From NCBI RefSeq assembly GCF_002863585.1, contig NZ_PGUY01000053.1:1-37925 (forward strand): a stretch of DNA of 37,925 nt, given 5' to 3'. Positions within the stretch are counted from its first letter, which is position 1. Every line of letters begins with the position of its first letter. The notes under the pieces were generated by a model, which did not search any database, was not told the origin of the DNA, and saw nothing but the letters and a program-made list of their open reading frames with translations. The stretch is from Peribacillus deserti. GTDB lineage: Bacteria; Bacillota; Bacilli; Bacillales; DSM-1321. Shown one piece after another: positions 7,454 to 15,544 of this stretch. The position numbers and the translations under genes are program-made.

Positions 7454-7933
7454 ATGAAAATGTCTCCATGGAATCTTCTCTTTCCATTTAATAAAAATGC
7501 AGGTGATATGCTGAGCAAAATGAATCCAAATGATATGGAATCGTATATAGAAAAGTTTTTTTCCCAGTTCATCCCGGATACACAGAAAATGCTCTCACAG
7601 CAGACAAATCCTGCATTTGGATTTATGTCTAAACCTCAGGGTACTTCGGGCAATAACAAAAGCACAACAGCAGTATTTGAAACACATGACCATGTGTTTA
7701 TCAGAATCCCCATTAAAGATGCAGAACAATTAAAAGGATTGAAAATCTTCCATACCTCACATCAAGTGTACTTAGAAGGACTGCCTGGTCAAGAGGAAAG
7801 GGAAGTAATCACACTCCCCTCACTAGTTAAGAAAAAAGGTGCTCACGCGGTATGTAAAGACGGTGTTCTGGAAATCAGAATCCAAAAAAGCCAGGATCTT
7901 CAGTTATCCGAGATTGATGTTTCAGAAGGATAA
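7454..7933 (+). CDS. Hsp20/alpha-crystallin-like protein, GerT-like
   Basis: A 159-aa protein with an N-terminal segment (WNLLFPFNKNAGDMLSKMNP) and a C-terminal beta-sandwich of the small heat-shock type, residues about 70-150 (VFETHDHVFIRIPI, VYLEGLPGQEEREV, GVLEIRIQKS). The opening sequence resembles B. subtilis GerT, a coat-associated Hsp20-like protein made under sigma-K and needed for normal germination. The candidate sigma-K promoter just upstream supports the same timing. The family's classical IxI tail motif is replaced by EIRIQ. The start follows AGGAGGGAGGA. Coat location is inferred. Confidence 0.75.
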   Translation: MKMSPWNLLFPFNKNAGDMLSKMNPNDMESYIEKFFSQFIPDTQKMLSQQTNPAFGFMSKPQGTSGNNKSTTAVFETHDHVFIRIPIKDAEQLKGLKIFHTSHQVYLEGLPGQEEREVITLPSLVKKKGAHAVCKDGVLEIRIQKSQDLQLSEIDVSEG

Positions 7934-7938
7934 AAAAA

Positions 7939-7972
7939 GGACTAAGTCCATATCATAGACTTAGTCCCCTTT
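7939..7972. terminator. Terminator shared with the convergent CAP gene
   Basis: GGACTAAGTC pairs with GACTTAGTCC; four T follow on the plus strand, and an A run on the other side makes it usable by the minus-strand CAP gene. Confidence 0.9.
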
Positions 7973-7982
7973 TGATCTTTTC

Positions 7983-8723
7983 TTATTTAGAAATGAATTG
8001 TTGAGTCCAGTAGTGCTTATCAGCAACATATCCTACACCAATGTGAGTGTAACCGCTGTTTAAGATGTTAGCACGGTGGCCTGAGCTATTCATCCAAGCT
8101 TTTACTACTTCTTCTGGAGTCGGCTGCCCTTGGGCAATGTTTTCACCAGCAGATTTATAAGTGATGCCAAATTTCTTCATCATATCAAACGGAGATCCGT
8201 AAGTTGGGCTGTTATGATCAAAATAGTTTTTATCATGCATATCTTGAGATTTAATACGAGCTACTTTGCTTAATTCTGCATCAACTTTTAATGCAGCAAG
8301 ACCCTGCTTAGAACGTTCAGCATTTGTTAATTCAACAACTTTTTGCTCATAAGCGCTTAACTGTCCAGTAGAAGCTGTTGGAGCTGTAGTAGTTTGCTTA
8401 GCTGGTGCTGGCGCCGCTTGCTTAGCTGGTGCTGGTGCCGCTTGCTTAGCTGGTGCTGGTGCCGCTTGCTTAGCTGGTGCTGGTGCCGCTTGCTTAGCTG
8501 GTGCTGGTGCCGCTTGCTTAGCTGGTGCTGGAGCAAAGTTGCAATTAACATTGTATTTTGCTAGATAAGATTTGACATAGTTATTAAAGTCTTGATAGTT
8601 ATTAAACTGCATAACTGTCGGCTTAGCATTAGTAATTGTAGATGCATCTGCTTGTTTAGTTGCTGCTCCTGAAAATGTAACAGCTGCAGCTGCTGCGATT
8701 GATAATAGGAATTTCTTTTTCAT
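7983..8723 (-). CDS. Secreted CAP-domain protein (YkwD type)
   Basis: The 246-aa product has a signal peptide ([19 protein letters not shown], likely cut near residue 28), a spacer, six exact APAPAKQ units (residues 64-110) and a C-terminal CAP/SCP-PR1 domain (122-246). The domain shows FDH (His170), GENIA (Glu194), SGHRANILN (His216) and [10 protein letters not shown]. Such proteins are exported to the wall or coat; their biochemical role in bacteria is unsettled. ATG 8723 with GGGAGG upstream is chosen over an in-frame extension to 8864, which would bury the signal peptide. The Pro-Ala-Lys repeat looks like a wall-spanning or extended linker. Confidence 0.88.
   Translation of the reverse strand: MKKKFLLSIAAAAAVTFSGAATKQADASTITNAKPTVMQFNNYQDFNNYVKSYLAKYNVNCNFAPAPAKQAAPAPAKQAAPAPAKQAAPAPAKQAAPAPAKQAAPAPAKQTTTAPTASTGQLSAYEQKVVELTNAERSKQGLAALKVDAELSKVARIKSQDMHDKNYFDHNSPTYGSPFDMMKKFGITYKSAGENIAQGQPTPEEVVKAWMNSSGHRANILNSGYTHIGVGYVADKHYWTQQFISK
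8394..8534 (-). repeat. 24-bp tandem repeat inside the CAP gene
   Basis: Six units encode APAPAKQA; most are identical at the DNA level, with one or two silent changes. Near-identity at synonymous sites suggests recent expansion or ongoing slippage. Confidence 0.9.
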
Positions 8724-9093
8724 TCTATTATTTCCTCCCTTAGTTGCTGTAAGTTTATGTGTCTCTCTTGCAAAATCATCATAACACGGGATTTTTGTAA
8801 TATTAGACCCACTCTTTTCCAATGTGTTTATAATGGCGGTAAAGAGGGTAGATTTTACAAACATTTATGTGCACAAATACAAAAAACCCTTTCATATAAA
8901 GGGTTTTCGCTGCTTTGGCTATTGCTGGCCATTTTTATAAAAATATCATGTATTGGACAGTTATAGGTGTTATACCAATACATACTATTAAACTACTATT
9001 GACAGATTTTTTTATAAGAGTCCTATGTAATCTATATTACATTTTTATTACAAAATTTAAAGAATATTTCATTGAAAATCCGCTGGCTTGCTC
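8724..9093. other. AT-rich spacer with one hairpin
   Basis: This holds the 5' region of the CAP gene. AAAACCCTTT 8883-8892 pairs with AAAGGGTTTT 8898-8907, a short terminator-like hairpin with no gene that clearly needs it. No ORF with a ribosome binding site was found. Confidence 0.5.
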
Positions 9094-9366
9094 TTAAATT
9101 TTCGTATATATCTCCGTATATAAAGAAATTAACGATACTTTCATCGAGTCATCCAGGGGAGAATGAATAATTCTCTCTGTACTTAGAAAGAATTTTTCCT
9201 GCTTCGATTTTCTGATTCTTGGATGAGAATTTTCATCTAATAACTCCCTTTTGATCAATTCTATTAAATGAGCTTCCCCATGAACGCTGCTTTCACTATA
9301 CGTACGATTATTCCAAAGTGATAAATAACTTTCTAATAAGTGCTTATTCCTTTCGTATTCTTCCAT
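9094..9366 (-). CDS. Unknown small protein, 90 aa
   Basis: I do not recognise the family. The protein is charged and mostly helical by composition (MEEYERNKHLLESYLSLWNN, AHLIELIKRELLDENSHP), with no signal peptide, cysteine cluster or membrane segment. ATG 9366 with GGAGAAGG in front is preferred to the TTG at 9378, which falls on that site. It diverges from the zinc-ribbon gene at 9450. A 22-codon ORF with a strong ribosome binding site overlaps its start in another frame. Confidence 0.6.
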   Translation of the reverse strand: MEEYERNKHLLESYLSLWNNRTYSESSVHGEAHLIELIKRELLDENSHPRIRKSKQEKFFLSTERIIHSPLDDSMKVSLISLYTEIYTKI

Positions 9367-9401
9367 ATCCTTCTCCAATCACTATTAAATTTCATATACA
9401 T
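9333..9401 (-). CDS. Possible 22-aa leader peptide overlapping the 90-aa gene
   Basis: ATG 9401 lies behind GGAGGTAA, a stronger site than that of the downstream gene, and opens a 22-codon frame (MYMKFNSDWRRIWKNTKGIS...) ending inside the 90-aa gene. It might couple translation, or the match may be chance in a short AT-rich spacer. Confidence 0.25.
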   Translation of the reverse strand: MYMKFNSDWRRIWKNTKGISTY

Positions 9402-9449
9402 ATATTTACCTCCATTACAGATACTACTAGAAAAATGTGGAGGTAAATG

Positions 9450-9692
9450 ATGACACAGCCATATAGATGTCCAAATTGTAAAACAAATAGATCACGCTTT
9501 AATCTTATTGAACAGATTCCTTCATATGTAAAAATAGACCCTGTCTCCGGAAGCATACTAGAAGAGATTGCAAGTGAAAACCTAAGTCCGTACCATTTCC
9601 GTTATAATGGACCTCAATTTAAGATTCAATGCGGTACATGCGGCACTGTCGGGGATGAAATGACTTTTGCCGCTTTTGGCGCTATGAAATAG
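9450..9692 (+). CDS. Small zinc-ribbon-like protein, 80 aa
   Basis: The protein has two cysteine pairs, CPNC near the N-terminus and CGTC near residue 58, an arrangement that usually binds one zinc ion as a ribbon. Between them is YVKIDPVSGSILEEIASENL. There is no recognisable catalytic domain, so it could be a nucleic-acid- or protein-binding adaptor; I do not know the family name. Two ATGs are adjacent: the first (9447) is only 3 bases from GGAGG, the second (9450) is 6 bases away and is preferred. A strong hairpin follows the stop. Confidence 0.72.
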   Translation: MTQPYRCPNCKTNRSRFNLIEQIPSYVKIDPVSGSILEEIASENLSPYHFRYNGPQFKIQCGTCGTVGDEMTFAAFGAMK

Positions 9693-9700
9693 CACCGGTT

Positions 9701-9729
9701 GTACGGCCTGTCCAATCGACAGGCCGTAC
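9701..9729. terminator. Hairpin between convergent zinc-ribbon and MarR genes
   Basis: GTACGGCCTGTC and GACAGGCCGTAC form a perfect 12-bp stem with a 5-base loop. The T tract is weak on both sides (TATATT on plus), but position and stem strength suit a shared terminator. Confidence 0.75.
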
Positions 9730-9755
9730 TATATTCCAGCAGGAGTTCTTGCTTG

Positions 9756-10166
9756 CTATAACATCTTTTTATACAAATCAATAAAAGCCATAAGCTCTTC
9801 TTCCGTATATACGGCAAATAGCTCTTTAAAATACGCTGCCCTTTTCTCAGCCATTTCTTCATACAGCTTGCCGCCTTCTTCTGTGAGAGCTATTTTCACT
9901 ATACGGCGGTCATTATCCGTTCTTTTTCTTGTAATATACCCTTTTTTGACAAGAATATCAGTCACATTAGTGATGTGGCTGGCTGAGACCTTCAAATCCT
10001 GTGAGATGGCGGAAGCCTTTTGAGGTCCGGCAATATAAAGGAACCGCAGCACGCTAAATTCATTGCCATTGATCACATTCCCATATATCTGCTGTAGTTC
10101 ATTTCTAGTGGTTCTATAAAAATGTCTATGATAGGCCACTAATTCATTTATCTTATCTTTTCTCAA
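9756..10166 (-). CDS. MarR family transcriptional regulator
   Basis: This 136-aa protein has the MarR winged-helix layout: an N-terminal dimer helix, FSVLRFLYIAGPQKASAISQ, the recognition helix VSASHITNVTDILVKKGYIT and the wing RKRTDNDRRIVKIALTEEG. MarR proteins bind palindromes as dimers and usually release DNA on binding small phenolic or oxidising ligands. The target is not evident: neighbours are a zinc-ribbon protein (convergent) and a YdaT-like peptide. The start is TTG 10166, because an ATG four bases upstream is out of frame and closes after five codons. AAAGGA lies about 11 bases before it. Confidence 0.85.
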   Translation of the reverse strand: MRKDKINELVAYHRHFYRTTRNELQQIYGNVINGNEFSVLRFLYIAGPQKASAISQDLKVSASHITNVTDILVKKGYITRKRTDNDRRIVKIALTEEGGKLYEEMAEKRAAYFKELFAVYTEEELMAFIDLYKKML

Positions 10167-10216
10167 ACATGATCGTTCCTTTCACTAAAAACCCGGTATT
10201 ATTCTCTTTATAGTAT

Positions 10217-10244
10217 CAAAAAAATAACCCGGCCAATAGCCGGG
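10217..10244 (-). terminator. Terminator of the YdaT-like gene
   Basis: On the minus strand CCCGGC-TATTG-GCCGGG is followed by TTATTTTTTT. Confidence 0.9.
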
Positions 10245-10272
10245 ATACTTATTTTGCAAATTTATTTGAACG

Positions 10273-10464
10273 TTACCCTTCCTTTTTAGAGGAAGCTCCA
10301 TGGTCTTTCACATATTCTTTAGCCTTATCGATAGCAATTGGGATGGCACGTCCATCTTCATAGCCTTCCTCTAATAAGGCATTTGCGATTTCAATCGCCT
10401 TTTCCCTAACAGGCTCGTCCAAGTTCTTCATGGAATTAGGATAGTCATCTTTATTCCAGGGCAT
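10273..10464 (-). CDS. YdaT-like small protein, 63 aa
   Basis: The sequence MPWNKDDYPNSMKNLDEPVR followed by EKAIEIANALLEEGYEDGRA and IPIAIDKAKEYVKDHG resembles the N-terminal part of Bacillus YdaT (as remembered; DUF2188-related). The function is unknown and the protein is probably cytosolic. ATG 10464 is chosen for its GGAGGT site; the open frame runs on upstream to 10596 but has no ribosome site there. It sits between the MarR gene and the broken CobW gene, all on the minus strand, with its own terminator. Confidence 0.75.
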   Translation of the reverse strand: MPWNKDDYPNSMKNLDEPVREKAIEIANALLEEGYEDGRAIPIAIDKAKEYVKDHGASSKKEG

Positions 10465-10546
10465 ACGTAAATACCTCCTATTATAGAGTATATTGATGGT
10501 ATTCCCTGCTTTAATCCAATACAAACAATTTGTATGAACGTGAAAC

Positions 10547-11423
10547 TCATTCTTCTTTTTCAAGTTCTTGAAGATCTTTATACATTTTTTCAGCATTCAA
10601 GCCTTCACCGATGATTACCAATTTAAGAGGCATTTTCATTTCCTGAGGCAGATACAAAGGAGTGCCGTAGGAATATTGAAACAGCACCGGTTTCCTGTAT
10701 TGCTTAAGCTGAACAAACCCTTTCATTCTGTATACAGTCTCCGGAAGCCCTTTTACCCATTCCTCAAAACCTGTCTGGCTGATTTCGTTTGTGAATTCGT
10801 ATAAGAGTGTTTGCAGTTTGAGCTGATGACCGATATGTGCAGCGGAGTGCTTCTCTTTGGGATGTAGTCAGTAATATAGAAGCCTTCGAATTTAGTGATT
10901 GAATTTCGTACAGCCTTTGTGCGGCCTCCAGCTCACTGACAAGATCCATCTTATTAAGCAGGATGAAATCGGAATGATAAATCTGTTCCACCAGCAGCTG
11001 GCGGATCTGGGGGCTTAATGAATCCCTGCTGCTCCAGCGAACAAGATCCACTACCGTAACAATTCCTTTATAATTTAATTTTTCTGCAAGCATGGGTGAC
11101 ATGATTGCATCCAGAACCTCCACAGGATGCGCTGCACCAGTGGTTTCAATATAAATTGCATCCAATTCAGGCTCCATTAATAAGTCATGAAGCTGGACTT
11201 CCACCTTGTCCTGCAGGGTGCAGCATATACAGCCGTCATATAGCTCCTTCAAAGGAATTCCCTCTTCAATCAAATAAGAATCAAGCGACATTTTGCCAAG
11301 CTCGTTCATGAGAACCGCAATCTGCCGGCCCGCTGCTTTTTCCTGCTGAATAACACTGCTTAGCAGTGTAGTTTTACCACTGCCTAAAAATCCACTTAAT
11401 ATAAATACATCTATTTTACTCAT
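10547..11423 (-). pseudogene. CobW-type GTPase/metallochaperone, frameshifted
   Basis: The N-terminal part is a good CobW/YciC-type G3E GTPase: Walker A SGFLGSGKTT, NELG, metal-binding CICC in DGCICCTLQDK, the switch IETTGAAHP, and NKMDL. Such proteins deliver metals, often zinc, into enzymes. At about 10850-10880 the frame fails and runs to a stop at 10764. A second frame, offset by one, continues with KEKHSAAHIGHQLKLQTLLY, GLPETVYRMKGFVQLKQY and FQYSYGTPLYLP, the C-terminal CobW domain, and stops at 10547. The join falls in the linker and the linker seems short, so a small deletion is likely. ATG 11423 follows AAAGGTGA. The product is probably non-functional, unless this is a sequencing error. 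Confidence 0.8.
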
Positions 11424-11564
11424 TATTCATTCACCTTTATCAGTTATTATTCTTAAATAGTATCATATTTGAATGGCATTTTCATATTGAGTGGTATATT
11501 TGGATTGTCGGATACAATCGGGGCCTGATTCATTAGAAACTGTACCAGGTTCACGGCTTTTTTG

Positions 11565-11990
11565 AAGTGGCAGCGGGGTTGTTACGGTAGTGACAGCTGG
11601 TGCTTGGGGTGTGGCGTGGGCTGTTTGGGTGTGACAGTTGGTGCTTTAGGATGGCAGTAGGCTGTTTGGTAATAACGGCTGGTGCTTAGGATGGACAGCG
11701 GGAAAATTGAAGAGGGACGCTTTGGTGTGACAGTGGGATACTTTGGAGGGACGGCTGGTACTGAGTTGCAACGTGCTACTTGGAGTGGCAGGTGGCGCTT
11801 TGGGTGGGACAGTGGGCTTTTTGGGTGTGTCAGCTGGTGCTTAGGATCGACTGCGGGAAAATTAACGGCGGACGCTTTGGTGGGACAGCGGACTTCTTTG
11901 GAGTGGCAGCTGGTACTGAGTGGCAACAGGCTACTTTGGAGTGGCAGCTGGCGCTTTCGGTGGGACAAGGGGCTTTTTAGATATGATGCT
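11565..11990. repeat. Degenerate 20-21 bp tandem array D1
   Basis: Roughly twenty imperfect units resemble GTGACAGYTGGTGCTTTRGG on the plus strand. A longer unit of 155 bp is also repeated: 11681-11835 and 11836-11990 share anchors GGTGCTTAGG and GCTGGTACTGAGT at exactly 155-bp spacing. Open frames of about 100 codons exist on both strands here, but they have low complexity and no ribosome sites, so no gene is called. Confidence 0.8.
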
Positions 11991-12134
11991 GGATGAGGTT
12001 AAATATTGAAAGAAAAATGAGTATTTTGGGCTTTTTGTTGCTATTTCTTAGTAAATAAATGTTAACCTTTGAAAAATCTACTTCATAGGAGAAAATTTGA
12101 GGGGATTTCATAAAACGGGCATTGTGCCGAAGTG

Positions 12135-12360
12135 GCTTACGCTTATGTTTTAAGGTTTTATGCTTATGTTTTTGCCTTTTATGCTTGGGTTTGGGAGATT
12201 TATGCTTATGTTTTCGTGGTTTATGCTTATGTTCGGAATTCCAATGCTTATGTAAATGCCCTTATGCTTAAACATTGATCGTTTTGCTTAACTAACAGCT
12301 CTTATGCTTATTCTCTTTGTCTTATGCTTATCTTATTCTCTTTGTCTTATGCTTTTCCCC
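12135..12360. repeat. 20-21 bp tandem array D2 (TTATGCTTATGTT)
   Basis: ATGCTT or a close variant starts at 12139, 12160, 12181, 12202, 12223, 12244, 12264, 12284, 12304 and 12324. The spacing is 21 bp five times, then 20 bp. The bases between cores vary freely. No gene is present between 11424 and 12490. Confidence 0.85.
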
Positions 12361-12448
12361 TTTCCTGCTTTTTCCCTATCTCTTATACTTATCTCTTTCT
12401 CTTTACCTTTGTCCCTGTACATAAGCCCTCATATACATCCAGCCTAAA

Positions 12449-12477
12449 TAAAAAATCCCTGCCATCATTGACAGGGA
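12449..12477 (-). terminator. Terminator of ctpA
   Basis: On the minus strand TCCCTG pairs with CAGGGA and six T follow. Confidence 0.88.
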
Positions 12478-12490
12478 CATAGGAGAAGCA

Positions 12491-13993
12491 TTACTTTGCA
12501 AGTTCCTTTTTAACTGTTTCGACCGCTTTATTCAGTTGTACGTCGTTGTTTTGGATTTTAGTTCTTATTTTATCCATCAAAGCGATAGTCGTTTTTCCTT
12601 CGATAGCTCCAGTCTGCTGCAGTTTGGCATCTTTCTGGAATTGTTTAACCGCTGTTTGAAGATTTTTATCAAAGAATCCATCGACGGTTCCAGGTTTATA
12701 CCCTAGCGCCGCAAGCATCTGCTCACCCGCTTTAATTTCTTCTGAAGAGTTGTTAATGCTTAATTTCTTATCTGGTGATATAAATGGCAGATTAGCATAC
12801 TCAGGAAGCTTCACTTCGACATTTGGCTTAATCCCTTTTTTGTGAATCCAATTTCCCTCCGGAGTCAGCCATTTAGCCATCGTAAATTTGACGTTCGAAC
12901 CGTCTTTGAATTCTTCGGTTGTCTGGACGGTGCCCTTGCCGTAAGTCTTAACACCCACCAGAGGAATACCAGCTGATTCACTTAGAGCAGCTGCGACAAT
13001 CTCAGATGCGCTGGCACTGCCTTCATCCACTAACACTACAACCGGGAATTCCGGCTTTCCGCCTGTGTTCTGTGATTTAGCAATTTCCTTTTTGCCATTT
13101 CGGTACTCAACCTGGAAAACTACTTCATCCTTTGGCACAAAGAGACTGGCAATCTTCATGGCCTGATCCAATAAGCCGCCTGGATTCTGCCGGAGATCCA
13201 ATACCATACCTTTCATACCCTGGGCCTGCATTTCTTTCATCGACTTTTCCAATTCACTGCCTGTCCTTTCAGAAAAGCTGGTTACTTGAATACGGGCGAT
13301 CTTGTCCTTCAGCATTTTTGCATAGACCGTTTCAATGGGTATAGTATCCCGAGTAATACTGACTTTGATAGGCTGGGTATTTCCTTCACGAAGGACAGAT
13401 AGATTAACCTTGGTGCCTTTTTTTCCTCTGATCAAGAGAACAGCTTCATTGGCACTCATTCCTTCAAGACTTTTGCCATCCACACTTAGAACTACATCCC
13501 TGGGCTTAAGGCCGGCCCTCTCTGCTGGAGATCCTTTGATGGGAGAAACAATCGTGATTTGATTATCCTTTTGCTGGACTTCAGCCCCAATCCCTTCAAA
13601 GCTGGAAGAAATATTCTCATGAAAGCTCTCTGCCTGTTTTTCATCCATATAATCCGTATAAGGATCATCCAAAGAAGTAATCATGCCCTTGATGGCCCCA
13701 TCAATGATTTTATCTTGATCAATATCCGTATAATAGTCTTTGTTTAAAGTATCATAGGTAGAATACAGTTTTTCAAATTCTTGGCGTTCCCGGCTTATTG
13801 GCTGAACCTGTTTTTCATCACCAAAAGTTAACGCAAGCAGCGTTATGCCGGCTGTAAGGAAGATCAGCAAAAATATCCCCATAAAAAAAGGAAATTTTTT
13901 GATCCGAATATATCTTGATTGATTCTCTTGCTTCTGCTCGGGTTGTTCTTGCTGGTCTTCCTGCTGTCTTTCTTCTTCCACTTCCTTCACCAC
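12491..13993 (-). CDS. ctpA: Carboxy-terminal processing serine protease CtpA
   Basis: A membrane-anchored S41 protease facing outside. In order: an acidic Gln-rich cytoplasmic tail (1-30), one TM helix (about 36-56), a PDZ domain (about 128-205), the protease core with DLRQNPGG (266-273), catalytic Ser328 in GSASASE and Lys353 in TYGKGTVQ, and a C-terminal peptidoglycan-binding domain (about 420-480, AALGYKPGTVDGFFD). The 500 aa are slightly longer than B. subtilis CtpA/CtpB. It flanks yodJ and deoD, as ctpA does in B. subtilis. The start is GTG 13993 followed by a second GTG; no strong ribosome site is visible, so the exact start is uncertain. Confidence 0.9.
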   Translation of the reverse strand: MVKEVEEERQQEDQQEQPEQKQENQSRYIRIKKFPFFMGIFLLIFLTAGITLLALTFGDEKQVQPISRERQEFEKLYSTYDTLNKDYYTDIDQDKIIDGAIKGMITSLDDPYTDYMDEKQAESFHENISSSFEGIGAEVQQKDNQITIVSPIKGSPAERAGLKPRDVVLSVDGKSLEGMSANEAVLLIRGKKGTKVNLSVLREGNTQPIKVSITRDTIPIETVYAKMLKDKIARIQVTSFSERTGSELEKSMKEMQAQGMKGMVLDLRQNPGGLLDQAMKIASLFVPKDEVVFQVEYRNGKKEIAKSQNTGGKPEFPVVVLVDEGSASASEIVAAALSESAGIPLVGVKTYGKGTVQTTEEFKDGSNVKFTMAKWLTPEGNWIHKKGIKPNVEVKLPEYANLPFISPDKKLSINNSSEEIKAGEQMLAALGYKPGTVDGFFDKNLQTAVKQFQKDAKLQQTGAIEGKTTIALMDKIRTKIQNNDVQLNKAVETVKKELAK

Positions 13994-14189
13994 TTTCAGG
14001 GACAGTAATCCTATATTCTTGCTGCCAGCACGTATCGCAATCGTTAGGCTGGCTTAATGCCGGCATTCTCTACTACCTTATCTCATCCTTTATTTCCCCA
14101 GCTCCCATACACTAAAAGAGCTGACCTTTAGCCTCCGGCGCATAATGCGGCTAAGCTTCCGTCTTCGCCTTCACTTACTAATCGGCTAG

Positions 14190-14348
14190 TCTGCTTGCCG
14201 GGTCTGGCCAAGGCGCTTACGTTTTTTTCTTGTCCAGCTCCAAACTGACTCCCTCGTGTCATAAGCCTATCAGTCCATGGGAAGATAACCATTTCCCAAG
14301 AAATGCTTGTCTTGTGCTTGCCGGGTCTGGCCAAGGCGCTTACGTTTT
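14190..14348 (-). repeat. Dispersed repeat family B, copy 1
   Basis: Read on the minus strand, a block with GTAAGCGCCTTGGCCAGACC occurs twice (about 14190-14224 and 14310-14346). They enclose a hairpin whose inner stem is GGGAA/TTCCC (14279-14283 with 14293-14297) and whose outer arms are CACAAG/CTTATG. This spacer between ctpA and yodJ has no gene. Related copies lie at 15545-15990 and 30850-31410. Confidence 0.75.
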
Positions 14349-14365
14349 TCTTATTGTATCAAATT

Positions 14366-15193
14366 TTATATTTTTTTTCCTGTTTTGAAGTATTCTTCGA
14401 GTGTGTAGTTTTTGTCGTGCAGGATTTTGGCTGTTTCTTTTCCTACATAGCGGTAGTGCCATGGTTCGTATTCATATCCAGTGATATCTTCTTTACCTTT
14501 GGGATACCGCATGATATAGCCATATTTATAGGCATTTTCCTTCAGCCAGATTCCTTCGGGTACTGATTCAAAGGATTGTGTCAACAGTAGATCTTCACTC
14601 TTGCTGGATATGTCCATGCTCAGCCCTGTCTGATGCTCGCTTGTTCCCGGAAGCGCCACAGCCTGCTCAGCTTTTTCCCGGCCCACCTGCTGGATTTCCG
14701 CATTGAATAGGACCTCCTGGCGCTGATAAGATCGGTATCCGGATACGGCAAACAATTCTATCCCTTCTCCCATTGCGGCTTGGAACATATCCTCAAGTGC
14801 CTTTGCAGCCTCTTGTCTAAGAAAGGATTTTTCGTCATCTGAGTCTCCAAAAGAGAAATTCACATTGGGTTTGACCAGATCCTTGGGAGCATAATCTCCG
14901 GGAAGCGCATATTCCTTGTTGACAAGGATAAGAAGATTGTCGGAATTTTGAATTACTTTCTTGCCATTTATGTCTGTAGTTACATTATAAGAGCTTGATG
15001 GAATCGTCATTTCACTGCTGGCCTGTAAATCGTCAGGTTCTTTATCAGCCTTTTTGTCAGAATGACCGCCGGTTTCACTTTGATTTTTCTCCTGTTCCCC
15101 TTTATCATTCTTCACAAAAGGCAGATCTCCTGCCTGGCAGCCTCCTAGAAGTATAGAACTAAGTACAGTTAGAGCGATTAATTTTCTATTCAT
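14366..15193 (-). CDS. yodJ: D-Ala-D-Ala carboxypeptidase lipoprotein YodJ (VanY/LdcB family)
   Basis: This M15B peptidase trims peptidoglycan stem peptides outside the membrane. It starts with a lipoprotein signal, LSSILLGGC, followed by a long acidic-polar linker. The catalytic domain shows VSGYRSYQRQ, PGTSEHQTGLSMDIS (zinc-binding His and Asp) and YEPWHYRYVG (catalytic Glu and final zinc His). B. subtilis YodJ is a lipoprotein of this type next to deoD, as here. ATG 15193 (MNRKLIALTVL) is taken because AAAGGTG lies upstream; the 14-codon extension would spoil the signal peptide. Confidence 0.9.
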   Translation of the reverse strand: MNRKLIALTVLSSILLGGCQAGDLPFVKNDKGEQEKNQSETGGHSDKKADKEPDDLQASSEMTIPSSSYNVTTDINGKKVIQNSDNLLILVNKEYALPGDYAPKDLVKPNVNFSFGDSDDEKSFLRQEAAKALEDMFQAAMGEGIELFAVSGYRSYQRQEVLFNAEIQQVGREKAEQAVALPGTSEHQTGLSMDISSKSEDLLLTQSFESVPEGIWLKENAYKYGYIMRYPKGKEDITGYEYEPWHYRYVGKETAKILHDKNYTLEEYFKTGKKI

Positions 15194-15341
15194 TATTTTA
15201 AAGACACCTTTCGTAATTCTTAGCAGTATTCCCATTTTAACACTTATGTAAAAAATGAAAACCTCAATTTAGTAGAGACGAGTTAATCAATATTTACAAT
15301 ATTCCTTGCATTTTTACCCTAGATCAATCTTTTTTTAAACA

Positions 15342-15514
15342 AAAGGCTGTTTTCGCAAACTTTGGTGTGTTTAATCAGGGGTTGATTGGAACGTGAGGAT
15401 GCTCGCTTTCCGCGGGGCGGGCGGCCTAAGCCTCCTCGGCTTCGCCCGCGGGGTCTCACCTGATCGAAAAGCGGAGGACGGTGCTTTCCAAGAAAAGATC
15501 CATCCAAAAGCTGA
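15342..15514 (+). repeat. Dispersed repeat family A, copy 2
   Basis: A full-length 173-bp copy from AAGGCTGTTTTCGCAAACTT to CCATCCAAAAGCTGA, in inverted orientation to copy 1. Most changes between copies fall in the first third, while the GC-rich core and the right end are almost identical. Confidence 0.88.
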
Positions 15515-15544
15515 ATGATGATCTTTTTTAATTAGAGGCAAGAC

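Noticed and set aside
10568-10804. Plus-strand ORF of 78 codons
   Set aside because: It lies antisense to the C-terminal CobW domain, which is clearly the coding strand.
11582-11996. Overlapping ORFs on both strands of array D1
   Set aside because: They are low-complexity translations of a tandem repeat without ribosome sites, and they exist in several frames at once.
11565-12360. CRISPR array
   Set aside because: Units are degenerate, 20-21 bp in total, with no conserved repeat/unique spacer pattern and no cas genes.
13818-14066. Extra gene or upstream exon of CtpA (frame with CDTC)
   Set aside because: It overlaps the start of ctpA in another frame, has no ribosome site and its composition is that of a shadow frame.
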